A DNA stretch of 64,000 bases, taken from Sphingomonas koreensis (GTDB taxonomy: Bacteria > Pseudomonadota > Alphaproteobacteria > Sphingomonadales > Sphingomonadaceae). Location: positions 1,554,501-1,618,500 of the forward strand of contig NZ_PGEN01000001.1 in the NCBI RefSeq assembly GCF_002797435.1, in the 5' to 3' direction. The notes beneath the pieces were generated by a model, which was not told the DNA's origin, ran no database searches, and worked only from the letters and a program-made list of their open reading frames with translations. Made by a program: the position numbers and the translations under genes. Below, piece after piece: positions 26,575-35,177 of the stretch. Numbering within the stretch: position 1 is the stretch's first letter; each line of letters opens with the position of its first letter.

Positions 26575-27372
26575 ATGGCTTCCCTGCTCGATCCTTCCGC
26601 GCGCGGGCGCGTGATTCTGGTCGGTGCCGGTCCGGGCGATCCGGGTCTGCTGACCGTGCGCGCCGTCGAGGCGCTGAAAGCGGCCGACGTGCTCGTCCAT
26701 GACGGGCTGGTCGATCCGCGCGTGCTCGACCTCGCCCCCCAGGCCCACCGCATCTCCGTCGCCAAGCGCCGCTCCAGGCACACCGTGCCGCAGGACGGGA
26801 TCAACGCGCTCATCATCGCGCATGTGAGAACCGGCGCGATCGTCGTCCGCCTCAAGGGCGGCGACCCCTTCATCTTCGGCCGTGGCGGCGAAGAGGTCGA
26901 GGCGGTGCGCGCCGCCGGTCTGCCGGTCGAGGTGATTCCGGGCGTCAGCGCCGCGCTCGGCGGCGCGGCCGAGGCGATGCTCCCGCTCACCCATCGCGAC
27001 TGGTCGAGCGCGGTCACCTTCGTCGCCGGCCAGTGCAAGGGGCTGACCGATCAGGACTGGTCGGGCCTCGCCGGCAAGGGCCGCACCCTCGTCATCTACA
27101 TGGGCGTCGCGACCTGCCCCGACATCGCCGAGAAGCTGATGCGCGACGGCGTCGCCCCCGACATGCCGGTCGCGGTGCTCGAACGCGCCACGCTCGACGG
27201 CAGCCGCGCGATGCGAACCCTGCTCGCCGACCTCGGCCCGATGGTCGAGCGCGAGAAGGTGCAGAGCCCCGCGATCATCGTCGTCGGCGAGGTGGTCGCG
27301 CTCTCCGACGCGCAGGACAAGCTCGCCAACTGGGCGAAGAAGGCCGAACTGATGCACGGATTCGACGCATGA
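26575..27372 (+). CDS. cobA: Uroporphyrinogen-III C-methyltransferase (SUMT)
   Basis: This 265-residue SAM-dependent enzyme makes precorrin-2, the precursor of siroheme. The N-terminal motif is LVGAGPGDPGLLTVRAVEAL; the second landmark is VRLKGGDPFIFGRGGEEVEAVRAAG; the SAM-binding region follows at VIPGVSAALGGAAEAMLPLTHRDW. There is no fused dehydrogenase/ferrochelatase domain, so siroheme synthesis needs a second enzyme encoded elsewhere. It heads a sulfite-reduction operon, which fits siroheme rather than B12 as its purpose. Its stop overlaps the next ATG (ATGA). Confidence 0.93.
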   Translation: MASLLDPSARGRVILVGAGPGDPGLLTVRAVEALKAADVLVHDGLVDPRVLDLAPQAHRISVAKRRSRHTVPQDGINALIIAHVRTGAIVVRLKGGDPFIFGRGGEEVEAVRAAGLPVEVIPGVSAALGGAAEAMLPLTHRDWSSAVTFVAGQCKGLTDQDWSGLAGKGRTLVIYMGVATCPDIAEKLMRDGVAPDMPVAVLERATLDGSRAMRTLLADLGPMVEREKVQSPAIIVVGEVVALSDAQDKLANWAKKAELMHGFDA

Positions 27373-27665
27373 AGATCCTCACCGGAAACGATCTGCCCAC
27401 GGGCGACGTCACCTGGTGGACCGGCTCGGGCTGGTCGCGCCATGTCGAGGACGCCGTCGATGTCGGGGATCAGGGCGAGGCGATCGCCCATGCCGAGGAA
27501 GGCGCGCGCCGCGTCAACGGCCCCTATGTCATCGACGCGACGGAAACCCCCGAGGGCCCGCGCCCCGCGCATATCAAGGACCGCATCCGCGCGCTCGGCC
27601 CGACCGTGCGCCCGGACCTGACGCTCAAACCCGCCGATCCCAATGCCGGCAGCTGGGTGATCTGA
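27369..27665 (+). CDS. DUF2849 protein of the sulfite reductase operon
   Basis: The 98-residue protein starts MKILTGNDLPTGDVTWWTGSGW and belongs to DUF2849, a small alphaproteobacterial family consistently next to sulfite reductase genes. Position 1 overlaps the cobA stop, and the next gene begins one base after its own stop. No cysteine, cofactor motif or membrane helix is seen. An accessory role for siroheme insertion or electron delivery has been guessed but is not shown by the sequence. Confidence 0.85.
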   Translation: MKILTGNDLPTGDVTWWTGSGWSRHVEDAVDVGDQGEAIAHAEEGARRVNGPYVIDATETPEGPRPAHIKDRIRALGPTVRPDLTLKPADPNAGSWVI

Positions 27666-27666
27666 A

Positions 27667-29298
27667 ATGTACAAATACGACGAATATGACCACTCGATCG
27701 TCGCCAGCCGCGTCGAGGAGTTTCGCGATCAGGTGAACCGCCGCCTTGCGGGACAGATCACCGAGGACCAGTTCAAGCCGCTCAGGTTGATGAACGGCCT
27801 CTATCTCCAGCTTCACGCATACATGCTGCGCGTCGCGGTGCCCTATGGCACGCTCGACAGCCGCCAGATGCGGATGCTCGCCCATATCGCGCGCAAATAT
27901 GACCGCGATTACGGCCATTTCACCACGCGCCAGAACATCCAGTATAACTGGATCAAGCTCGAGGATGCGCCCGATATCCTCGCCGAGCTGGCGACGGTCG
28001 AGATGCATGCCATCCAGACCAGCGGCAACTGCATCCGCAACATCAGTTCGGACCAATATGCCGGCGCCGCAGCGGACGAGCTGACCGATCCGCGCCCCTG
28101 GGCCGAGCTGCTGCGCCAGTGGAGCACCTTCCACCCCGAATTCAGCTACCTGCCGCGCAAGTTCAAGATCGCGGTGATCGCCGCGGACGAGGATCGCGCC
28201 GCAATGCGCCTCCACGATATCGGCCTCCAGATCGTCGAGAAGGACGGCGTCCACGGCGTCGCCGTCTATGTCGGCGGCGGCATGGGCCGCACCCCGATGA
28301 TCGCGCCGCTGATCAAGGATTTCGTGCCGTTCGACGATTTCGTCAGCTATATGGAAGCGTGCCTGCGCGTCTATAATCGCTACGGCCGCCGCGACAATAT
28401 GTACAAGGCGCGGATCAAGATCCTCGTCCATGAGATCGGCGCCGACAAATACCGCGAGGAGGTCGAGGCCGAGTTCGCCGCGGTCAAGCAGCTCGGCATC
28501 GATCCGCCCCGCGCCGAGTTCGACCGCATCGCCGCGCATTTCGCCGACCCGGCGTTCGAGACCGGCCTGCCGGACGAGATCGACCGCAGCGACCCCGACT
28601 TCGCGGTCTGGCTCGACCAGAATGTCGCCGCACACAAGGCGCCGGGCTATGCGATCGTCAACATCAGCCTGAAGCCCACCGGCGGCATCCCCGGCGACGC
28701 CAGCTCGGCGCAGATCGACCTGATGGCCGACCTCGCCGAGAAGCACAGCTTCGACGAGCTGCGCGTCACCCATGCCCAAAACATCGTCCTGCCGCATGTC
28801 AGGAAGGCGGATCTCTACGCGATCTGGCAGCAGCTGCGCGAAGCGGGCCTGGCCGAGGCGAACCTCGACCTCATCACCGACATCATCGCCTGCCCCGGCC
28901 TCGATTATTGCTCGCTCGCCAATGCCCGCTCGATCCCCGTGGCACAGAAGATCGCGACCCGCTTCGCCGATCTCGGCCGTCAGCGCGAACTGGGTGAACT
29001 CAAGCTCAAGATCAGCGGCTGCATCAACGCTTGCGGCCATCACCATGCCGGGCACATCGGCATCCTCGGCGTCGACCGTAAGGGGGTCGAGAATTACCAG
29101 CTCTCGCTCGGCGGATCGGGTGCAGAAGATGTGTCGCTCGGCCAGATCACCGGCCCCGGCTTCAGCGAGGACGGCATCGTCGACGCGGTCGAGAAGGCGA
29201 CCGACGTCTATCTCGCCCGGCGCGAAGCTGGCGAACGCTTCGTCGATACCTATCGCCGTATCGGCATGGCCCCGTTCAAGGAGGCCATTTATGGCTGA
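27667..29298 (+). CDS. cysI: Sulfite reductase hemoprotein (nitrite/sulfite reductase family)
   Basis: This 543-residue siroheme and [4Fe-4S] enzyme reduces sulfite to sulfide. It has the two-fold repeat of the family. The N-terminal siroheme arm is GHFTTRQNIQYNWIKL. The cluster and siroheme ligands are two pairs: CPGLDYC (C-x5-C) and SGCINACGHHHAGHIGILG (C-x3-C). A nitrite reductase role is possible, but the cysH and DUF934 neighbours favour sulfite. No flavoprotein CysJ is adjacent, so electrons must come from ferredoxin or another donor. Confidence 0.93.
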   Translation: MYKYDEYDHSIVASRVEEFRDQVNRRLAGQITEDQFKPLRLMNGLYLQLHAYMLRVAVPYGTLDSRQMRMLAHIARKYDRDYGHFTTRQNIQYNWIKLEDAPDILAELATVEMHAIQTSGNCIRNISSDQYAGAAADELTDPRPWAELLRQWSTFHPEFSYLPRKFKIAVIAADEDRAAMRLHDIGLQIVEKDGVHGVAVYVGGGMGRTPMIAPLIKDFVPFDDFVSYMEACLRVYNRYGRRDNMYKARIKILVHEIGADKYREEVEAEFAAVKQLGIDPPRAEFDRIAAHFADPAFETGLPDEIDRSDPDFAVWLDQNVAAHKAPGYAIVNISLKPTGGIPGDASSAQIDLMADLAEKHSFDELRVTHAQNIVLPHVRKADLYAIWQQLREAGLAEANLDLITDIIACPGLDYCSLANARSIPVAQKIATRFADLGRQRELGELKLKISGCINACGHHHAGHIGILGVDRKGVENYQLSLGGSGAEDVSLGQITGPGFSEDGIVDAVEKATDVYLARREAGERFVDTYRRIGMAPFKEAIYG

Positions 29299-29719
29299 TC
29301 AGACTCTGCGCTTCCGCAACGACGAGGTGCATGACGAGCCGGCGGTGACGCTCGACTCCTTCCTCGGCCAGTCCAACGCCACCGCCGTCCGCCTCGAATC
29401 GAGCGACGACGCACGCGCGCTGCTGCCGCATCTCGAACGGCTGTCGCTGGTCGAGGTCAGCTTCCCCAAATTCCGCGACGGCCGCGGCTATTCCGCGGGA
29501 CGCATCCTGCGCGAGGCGGGCTATACGGGCGAGTTGCGCGCGCAGGGCGACGTGCTGGTCGACCAGATTCCGCTGATGCGCCGCTGCGGCTTCGACAGCT
29601 TCGCGCCGGAGGCGGAAGTGGACGAAGCCGTGCTCGCCGCGTCGCTTGCCCGCTACGACCATGTCTACCAGGCCGCGGCTGACCCCGCCGTGCCTGTCTG
29701 GAAACGGCGGCATGGCTAG
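29291..29719 (+). CDS. DUF934 protein of the sulfite reductase operon
   Basis: The 142-residue protein starts MADQTLRFRNDEVHDEP and overlaps cysI by 8 bp. It has the DUF934 core: VSFPKFRDGRGYSAGRILREAGYTGELRAQGDVLVDQIPLMRRCGFDSF. The family almost always accompanies cysI-type genes in bacteria lacking CysJ. One cysteine (MRRCGF) is conserved in the family pattern I recall. Its molecular role is not known. It overlaps the cysH start as well. Confidence 0.87.
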   Translation: MADQTLRFRNDEVHDEPAVTLDSFLGQSNATAVRLESSDDARALLPHLERLSLVEVSFPKFRDGRGYSAGRILREAGYTGELRAQGDVLVDQIPLMRRCGFDSFAPEAEVDEAVLAASLARYDHVYQAAADPAVPVWKRRHG

Positions 29720-30479
29720 CGTGGCTCGCCAGATCGACCGCATCGATACCGCTCCGGCGTTCACGGAGCGCGACGCGCTGCGTCTCAACAACCTGTTCCG
29801 CGGCGTGCCCACGGTCGAGATGCTGCGCACCGTCCTTGCCGAGCAGATGGCCGGCGATATTGCGATCGTCTCCTCGTTCGGCGCGGAATCGGCGGTTCTC
29901 CTCCACCTCGTCGCCAGCATCGATCCCTCGGTGCCCGTGATCTTCCTCGATACCGGCAAGCATTTCCCCGAAACGCTCGCCTATCGCGACCAGCTCGCCG
30001 CACGCCTCGGCCTGACCAACCTGCGCATCGTCACGCCGGACGCCGAGGTGATCGCGAAGAAGGACGAGACCGGCCTGCGCTGGTCCTACGATCCCGATGG
30101 CTGCTGCGAGATCCGCAAGGTGATCCCGCTCGAGAAGGCGATGGCCGGGTTCGATGCCAGCATCACCGGGCGCAAGGCGTTCCAGGCCAGCACGCGCAAC
30201 GCGCTGCCCCGGTTCGAGGTGGACGCGGCGGGCAAGCTCAAGGTCAACCCGCTCGCCGACTGGACCAAGGCCGATCTCGACGCCTATTTCGTCGAGCACG
30301 ACCTGCCGGCCCATCCGCTGGTGGCAGAAGGCTATCTGTCGATCGGCTGCGCGCCCTGCACCAGCAAGGTCAAGCCGGGCGAGGACGCCCGCTCGGGCCG
30401 CTGGGCCGGCTGGGACAAGACCGAATGCGGCATCCACACGCCCGTCGCGGACGGCGATCCCGACCAGCCGATGTTCTGA
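29712..30479 (+). CDS. cysH: Adenylyl-/phosphoadenylyl-sulfate reductase
   Basis: The 255-residue thioredoxin-dependent enzyme reduces activated sulfate to sulfite. ATG 29712 (MASVARQIDRIDTAP) overlaps DUF934. The nucleotide-binding motif is IVSSFGAESAVLLHLV. Both cysteine pairs that bind the [4Fe-4S] cluster of plant-type APS reductases are present (DGCCEIRKV and SIGCAPCTS), followed by the catalytic cysteine in KTECGIH. This indicates APS rather than PAPS as the preferred substrate. It ends the sulfate operon. Confidence 0.93.
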   Translation: MASVARQIDRIDTAPAFTERDALRLNNLFRGVPTVEMLRTVLAEQMAGDIAIVSSFGAESAVLLHLVASIDPSVPVIFLDTGKHFPETLAYRDQLAARLGLTNLRIVTPDAEVIAKKDETGLRWSYDPDGCCEIRKVIPLEKAMAGFDASITGRKAFQASTRNALPRFEVDAAGKLKVNPLADWTKADLDAYFVEHDLPAHPLVAEGYLSIGCAPCTSKVKPGEDARSGRWAGWDKTECGIHTPVADGDPDQPMF

Positions 30480-30508
30480 GAGTCATTTGAGGCGGGTCCG
30501 GCCCGCAA

Positions 30509-31177
30509 TCAGGTGAACAGCGGTGCCGTCAGCAGCACGACCACCAGGCTTTCCACCATCGCGATCGATGCGAACCCGAAACCGGCGAGCAGGCCGCGCT
30601 TGAGGTGCTGCGCGAACCACCGCGCCTGAACCAGCCCGAACGCGCTCAAGCCAACCCCGCCCACGACCAGTCCGGTGACCCCCGCCCATAGCGGGTGCAG
30701 CTGGAGCAGGATGCTGGCCACGCTCATCGTCAGCGCGAACGGCGCGGCGGCATAGCATTGCGCATAGAAGGGACGGCGCAGCGAGTTGCGCGTCAGGCCA
30801 TGGCGCTCGAGCCGAACCATCCGCGCCGCGAAGATCAGCGGAAAGATGCTGAAGATCACCAGCCGCATCAGCAACAGGCTGGTGTCATCGGTCACGAGTG
30901 CCGCCAATCCCCGCTTGCTCGCGATCAGCGGGCTGTCGCCCACCACCACCAGCTCCAGCCCATGCGCAAGCAAGAGCGAAATCAGCAGGAACAACGGCGG
31001 ACGCAGCGTATCGGTATATTGCTGCTCATCGGACTGACCCAGCTCGCGATCCGAATAGTCCATCATCGCGAGCGGCCGCGTCAGCGCGCGCCATAGCGTG
31101 ATGGGATAAAAGATCAGCCACGACATCACCTCATAGAGCAGCTCGTCGAGCGACTTGAGCATTGACATGAAATTCAT
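30509..31177 (-). CDS. Multi-pass membrane protein (Yip1-like)
   Basis: The 222-residue protein has an amphipathic N-terminus (LDELLYEVMSWLIFYPITLWRALTRP) and about four or five hydrophobic segments, including PPLFLLISLLLAHGLELVVVG and LLAGFGFASIAMVESLVVVLLTAPLF. The DTLRPPLFL motif fits a permease/Yip1-type family commonly found in sphingomonads. Function unknown. It is convergent with cysH. Confidence 0.75.
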   Translation of the reverse strand: MNFMSMLKSLDELLYEVMSWLIFYPITLWRALTRPLAMMDYSDRELGQSDEQQYTDTLRPPLFLLISLLLAHGLELVVVGDSPLIASKRGLAALVTDDTSLLLMRLVIFSIFPLIFAARMVRLERHGLTRNSLRRPFYAQCYAAAPFALTMSVASILLQLHPLWAGVTGLVVGGVGLSAFGLVQARWFAQHLKRGLLAGFGFASIAMVESLVVVLLTAPLFT

Positions 31178-31287
31178 TGCTACCGGACCTTTCGCCCCTG
31201 CCTCGGCATTTCTAGGATGATCATGCGTCGCTCAACCGCGACTCGACAAGGTTCAAGCATTTGTCCCGTTGGAACAGGAGCCTCCCG

Positions 31288-32136
31288 ATGAACCGCCTCC
31301 CCCCTTTCACCGCCGCCGCCGCGATGTCCGCAGTAGCATGCATATTCGCGGCCCCGGCGATGGCGCAGGATATTCCCAGCGACCTGCGCGACATGGTCTA
31401 TGCCCGCGCCGGACAGGCTGAGGCCGAGTTGCAGCGGCGCGGCTATGTCGCGGTCCGTACCGAAACGGGCAGCGACCGTATATGGACCAACTGGTGGAAT
31501 GCCGATCGCCGCCAGTGCGTGTCGATCGTGACGCGCAACGGCCGCTACGATTCGATCGTCACCGCCCCCGCGCCCGATTGTCGTGGCGGCGGCCGGCCAG
31601 GCCGTCCCGACCGGCCGGGTTGGGACGATCGTCCTGGCCGCCCGGACCGCCCGGACTGGGATGATCGTCCCGGCCGGCCGGACCGCCCCGGCGGCTGGCC
31701 CGGCGGCCGGCCGATCTCACTCGGCCTGATCTGCTTCGGCGAGGGGCAGAAGCCCGCCGCCGCCAATCGCTGGGGCTGGCAGTGGAACTGGGACAGCAAC
31801 CGCTATGATTTCGGCAATCGCACCGAGCTGACCACGCAGCAATTCGACGCATCGGTAACGATTCAGCTCTGGGATGGCGGCGGCCGCATCCGCCTGCCGC
31901 GTTCGCTGATCCCGCCGATCCATTCGGGCGGGACCAACCGGGACGGCTGGTGGGATCTGTATGATGTCTACCAAGATCGCGGCCAGATTCGCGCCATCTA
32001 CCGCCTCAACGGCCCGAACAAGCCGCGCGTGACGATCGATCGGCGCAGCGGCCGGATCAATATTCAGGGTTTTGCCAGCTATCGCTTCCGGGGCAGCTGC
32101 GACACGATCGACGGCGCCCGCCACCAGCGCTTCTGA
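31288..32136 (+). CDS. Exported protein with Gly-Arg-Pro-Asp repeats
   Basis: The 282-residue protein starts at ATG 31288 with CAGGAG upstream. A signal peptide (MNRLPPFTAAAAMSAVACIFAAPAMAQD) is followed by a folded domain with NWWNADRRQCVSIVTRNGRYDSIV. Then there is a low-complexity linker of 12-residue GRPDRPxWDDRP units, and a C-terminal domain (ISLGLICFGEGQKPAA ... GSCDTID). The linker contains alternating Arg and Asp that would be highly charged. I know similar proteins as hypothetical in sphingomonads; function unknown. Confidence 0.8.
   Translation: MNRLPPFTAAAAMSAVACIFAAPAMAQDIPSDLRDMVYARAGQAEAELQRRGYVAVRTETGSDRIWTNWWNADRRQCVSIVTRNGRYDSIVTAPAPDCRGGGRPGRPDRPGWDDRPGRPDRPDWDDRPGRPDRPGGWPGGRPISLGLICFGEGQKPAAANRWGWQWNWDSNRYDFGNRTELTTQQFDASVTIQLWDGGGRIRLPRSLIPPIHSGGTNRDGWWDLYDVYQDRGQIRAIYRLNGPNKPRVTIDRRSGRINIQGFASYRFRGSCDTIDGARHQRF
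31600..31689 (+). repeat. In-frame 36-bp tandem repeat (GRPDRPxWDDRP)
   Basis: Two full 36-bp units (31600-31635, 31636-31671) and a partial third (from 31672) encode GRPDRPGWDDRP, GRPDRPDWDDRP and GRPDRPGG. The unit is multiple-of-three in length, so copy-number change would lengthen the linker without a frameshift. Confidence 0.8.
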
Positions 32137-32146
32137 TCACGGTATG

Positions 32147-32189
32147 GCCGGACGGCGCGCCGGGATACTCTCGGCTGGCGCCGTCCGGC
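32147..32189. terminator. 12-bp inverted repeat downstream of the repeat protein gene
   Basis: GCCGGACGGCGC at 32147-32158 pairs perfectly with GCGCCGTCCGGC at 32178-32189 across a 19-nt loop. It lies 10 bp past the stop of the plus-strand gene. No U-tract follows, so this is a hairpin that may protect or pause transcripts, not a textbook intrinsic terminator. The remainder of 32190-32386 has no gene that I can support. Confidence 0.5.
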
Positions 32190-32386
32190 AAATCCGGAAA
32201 GTCCGCAATGGCCGACGCGCGGTTGCAATGTCGGATTTCGACTGCTGCAGTCCCGGCGCCGGAATCTTGACCGCTCCGTGAACCGTCGATCCCCGTTTGG
32301 CAGCCGCTGCCCAAACCCGTCCAGTTCCTCAGCCGGTCAACTGCCCGTGCGCGATAGCGTGACGTTTGGGACTTCCCGCGCGGCCG

Positions 32387-33901
32387 TCACTCGCCATAGG
32401 GCATCTCGACATCGCCCACATAGTCGCTGAACCGCGTGAAGCTCGATTCGAACCGCAGCAGCACCTTGCCCGTCGCGCCGTGGCGCTGCTTGGCGATGAT
32501 CAGTTCGGCCAGCCCGTACACGCGCTCCATCTCCAGCGCCCATTTGGCGTGATCCTCGAACGTCTTGGGATCGTCGCCTTCGCGCGGCCGCTTGGGCTCG
32601 CGCGCCGCGACGTAATAATCCTCGCGGAACACGAACCAGACCATGTCGGCGTCCTGCTCGATCGACCCCGATTCGCGCAGGTCGGACAGCATCGGACGCT
32701 TGTCCTCGCGGCTTTCGACCGCGCGGCTCAGCTGCGACAGCGCGACCACCGGCACGTTGATGTCCTTGGCCAGCGTCTTGAGGCCGCGGCTGATCTCCGA
32801 AATCTCCTGAACGCGATTGCCTTCGCGGTTGTTGCCCGATCCCTGCAGCAGCTGGAGATAGTCGACGATCACCATGCCCAGCTCGCCGTCATGCTTGGAC
32901 TGCAGCCGGCGGACACGGCTGTGCAACGCGCTGATCGTCAGGCCGGCGGTATCGTCGATATAGAGCGGCAGCTGCTCCAGATCCGCCGCCGCCGCCGCAA
33001 GCTGCGCGAACTCGGCCTTGCTGATATTGCCCATGCGCAAAGCCTCGGACGCGATCCGCGACTGTTCGGACAGGATGCGCAGCGCCAGCTGGTCGGCCGA
33101 CATTTCGAGGCTGAAGAACGCCACCTTGGCGCCGATCGACTGTTTCGGCGGAATGCCGAGGCGAATGTCGTCCATCAGCCGCCGTGCGGCGTTGTAGGCG
33201 ATGTTCGTCACGAGCGACGTCTTGCCCATGCCTGGACGGCCGGCGAGGATGATCAAATCCGAGTGGTGCAGACCGCCGATCCGCCCATTGACCGAATCGA
33301 AACCGGTGGTGACGCCGGCCACGCCGCCGCCCGCGCTCTGCGCCTTCTTGGCATTCTCCAGCGCGATCTTGGTCGCCTCGTTGAACGTCTTGACGGTGTT
33401 GGCGGTGCCACCATCCGCCGCGACCTTGAACAGCGCCTCCTCGGCCTTGTCGATCTGCTCGCGCGGATTGACGTCCTCGCTGGTATCGAGCGCCTTCTCG
33501 ACCATGTTGCGACCGACCGTCACCAGCTCGCGCAACAGCGCCAGGTCATAGATCTGCCGCGCGAACTGCCGCGCGCCGATCAGCCCCGCGCCCGATCCGG
33601 TGAGCTGGGCCAGATATGCCGGGCCGCCCAGCGTCGCCATGCCCTCGTCCTTCTCGAACAGCGGCTTCAGCGTCACCGGCGTCGCCAGCATGTCGTTCTT
33701 TCGCAGCGTCTTGATCGCCTTGAAGATGCGGCCGTGCACCGGCTCGAAGAAATGCTGGTCCTGAATGACCTCGACGATGTCGTCGGCCAGCCGGTTGTCG
33801 ATCATCATCGCGCCGAGCAGCGCGGCTTCCGCCTCGACATTCTGGGGCAGTCGTGGGGCGGCGTCCGCCGGGGCGGTTGGAAGTGTCGCAAGCGTGGCCA
33901 T
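32387..33901 (-). CDS. dnaB: Replicative DNA helicase DnaB
   Basis: The hexameric 5'-3' helicase of the replication fork. ATG 33901 (MATLATLPTAPADAAPRLPQNVEAE) gives 504 residues; an ATG 57 bp upstream is possible but would add an unmatched segment. The N-terminal DnaB domain starts at LPQNVEAEAALLGAMMIDN. The RecA-like motor has Walker A GRPGMGKTS, Walker B in MVIVDYLQLLQG, and the sensor/arginine-finger region VVALSQLSRAVESREDKRP. The tail SIEQDADMVWFVFREDYY is typical. It is divergent from the UPF0262 gene. Confidence 0.96.
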   Translation of the reverse strand: MATLATLPTAPADAAPRLPQNVEAEAALLGAMMIDNRLADDIVEVIQDQHFFEPVHGRIFKAIKTLRKNDMLATPVTLKPLFEKDEGMATLGGPAYLAQLTGSGAGLIGARQFARQIYDLALLRELVTVGRNMVEKALDTSEDVNPREQIDKAEEALFKVAADGGTANTVKTFNEATKIALENAKKAQSAGGGVAGVTTGFDSVNGRIGGLHHSDLIILAGRPGMGKTSLVTNIAYNAARRLMDDIRLGIPPKQSIGAKVAFFSLEMSADQLALRILSEQSRIASEALRMGNISKAEFAQLAAAAADLEQLPLYIDDTAGLTISALHSRVRRLQSKHDGELGMVIVDYLQLLQGSGNNREGNRVQEISEISRGLKTLAKDINVPVVALSQLSRAVESREDKRPMLSDLRESGSIEQDADMVWFVFREDYYVAAREPKRPREGDDPKTFEDHAKWALEMERVYGLAELIIAKQRHGATGKVLLRFESSFTRFSDYVGDVEMPYGE

Positions 33902-33996
33902 GCGCGCCTTATCTACCGCTGCGTCCCGCCGCTCAAGCGCCGCGCGGCTGTTTAACATGTGGACGAGTATGCCCCGCCGCCCCTAGATGGCACGAA

Positions 33997-34479
33997 ATGA
34001 GCGACCCGCGGATCATCGATGTCACGCTGGACGAGCGCACCATCCTGTGGCGCTCGGCCGATATCGAGCAGGAACGCCGCATCGCGATCTTCGATCTGAT
34101 CGAAGAGAACAGCTTTGCCCCGCAGCGCGCCTATCCGAACGGCTATGCCGGCCCCTACCGCATCGCCCTGTCGGTGCAGGAAGGCCGGCTCCAGCTCGAC
34201 ATCAAGCGCGACGACGACGCACTGCTGGAAACGCTGATCCTCGGCCTCGCCCGTTTCCGCCGCCCGATCCGCGACTATTTCGCGATCTGCGACAGCTATT
34301 TCCAGGCGATCCGCCATTCGACGCCGGCGCAGATCGAGACGATCGACATGGCGCGCCGCGGCATCCATGACGATGCCGCCCGGACATTGATCGAGCGGCT
34401 GGAAGGCAAGATCGAGATCGATTTCGCGACTGCGCGGCGGCTGTTCACGCTGATCTGCGTGCTGCACATCAAGGCTTGA
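33997..34479 (+). CDS. UPF0262 family protein
   Basis: The 160-residue protein begins MSDPRIIDVTLDERTILWRSADIEQERRIAIFDLIEENSF, the signature of UPF0262. This family is essentially restricted to alphaproteobacteria and has no known function. The C-terminal part is helical (LFTLICVLHI). A longer in-frame start in the dnaB intergenic region is rejected because homology starts at 33997. It overlaps the TTG of the lysozyme gene. Confidence 0.88.
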   Translation: MSDPRIIDVTLDERTILWRSADIEQERRIAIFDLIEENSFAPQRAYPNGYAGPYRIALSVQEGRLQLDIKRDDDALLETLILGLARFRRPIRDYFAICDSYFQAIRHSTPAQIETIDMARRGIHDDAARTLIERLEGKIEIDFATARRLFTLICVLHIKA

Positions 34480-35177
34480 GTAACGGGGGAAGACGGAAAT
34501 TGCGGCGGGGGCTGATTGGGGCCGGGATCATGATCGTGATCCTGGCGGCGGCGGGCATGTTCGGCTGGCGGTACGCTGTGAACTGGGCGCCGGCGCGTAG
34601 CGACTATGCCGTCCAGGGCATCGACGTGTCGGAGGCGAGCGGCGCGATCGATTGGATGACCGTCAAGGCGAACGACGTCGATTTCGCCTATGCCCGCGCG
34701 ACGGTCGGCGCTGCGGGGCGCGACGCCAGCTTCGCGCGGAACTGGGCGGAGATCGAGAATATGGGACTGCGTCGTGGCGCGATCCATGTCTTCTCGCTTT
34801 GCGCGCCTGCCGAGGCGCAGGCTGGCGCTTTCGTTGCCACCGTACCGCGCGATCCCGAAGCGCTGCCTGCCGCAATCGACCTCGCTTTTGACCAGGGCTG
34901 CCCGGCGCGCCCGTCACGCGATGTGGTCCTGACCGAAATCCGGCGTCTCGCCGCAACGATGGAAACGCATAGCGGAAAGCCTGCGATCCTGCGCATCACG
35001 CCGGAGTTCGAAGCGCAATATCAGGTCGGCAGCGCGATCCCGCGCCCGCTGTGGAGCACGGGCTTCTACCGCGCTCCGGACTATTTCGCGCGCCCCTGGG
35101 CGATGTGGCAGAGCAGCACGATCCGCCGTATCGATGGCGTCGAACGGCCCGTGAACTGGAATGTGGTGGCACCATGA
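34476..35177 (+). CDS. GH25-type lysozyme (muramidase), membrane-anchored
   Basis: The 233-residue protein has one N-terminal membrane anchor (LIGAGIMIVILAAAGMFGWRYAV) and then a GH25 lysozyme domain starting with VQGIDVSEASGAIDW. The conserved acidic residues lie in GIDVS, AYARATVGAAGRD and IDLAF. These enzymes cleave the glycan strands of peptidoglycan. The start is TTG 34476, overlapping the previous stop; another TTG at 34500 is possible. The following cdd gene overlaps its stop (ATGA). Confidence 0.85.
   Translation: MSNGGRRKLRRGLIGAGIMIVILAAAGMFGWRYAVNWAPARSDYAVQGIDVSEASGAIDWMTVKANDVDFAYARATVGAAGRDASFARNWAEIENMGLRRGAIHVFSLCAPAEAQAGAFVATVPRDPEALPAAIDLAFDQGCPARPSRDVVLTEIRRLAATMETHSGKPAILRITPEFEAQYQVGSAIPRPLWSTGFYRAPDYFARPWAMWQSSTIRRIDGVERPVNWNVVAP

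Noticed and set aside
31600..31689. CRISPR-like repeats
   Set aside because: The repeats are contiguous, in frame and coding, with no spacers; no cas genes are seen in the window.
32366..33955. Plus-strand frame opposite dnaB
   Set aside because: Mirror of dnaB; composition is typical of antisense frames and no motif is present.
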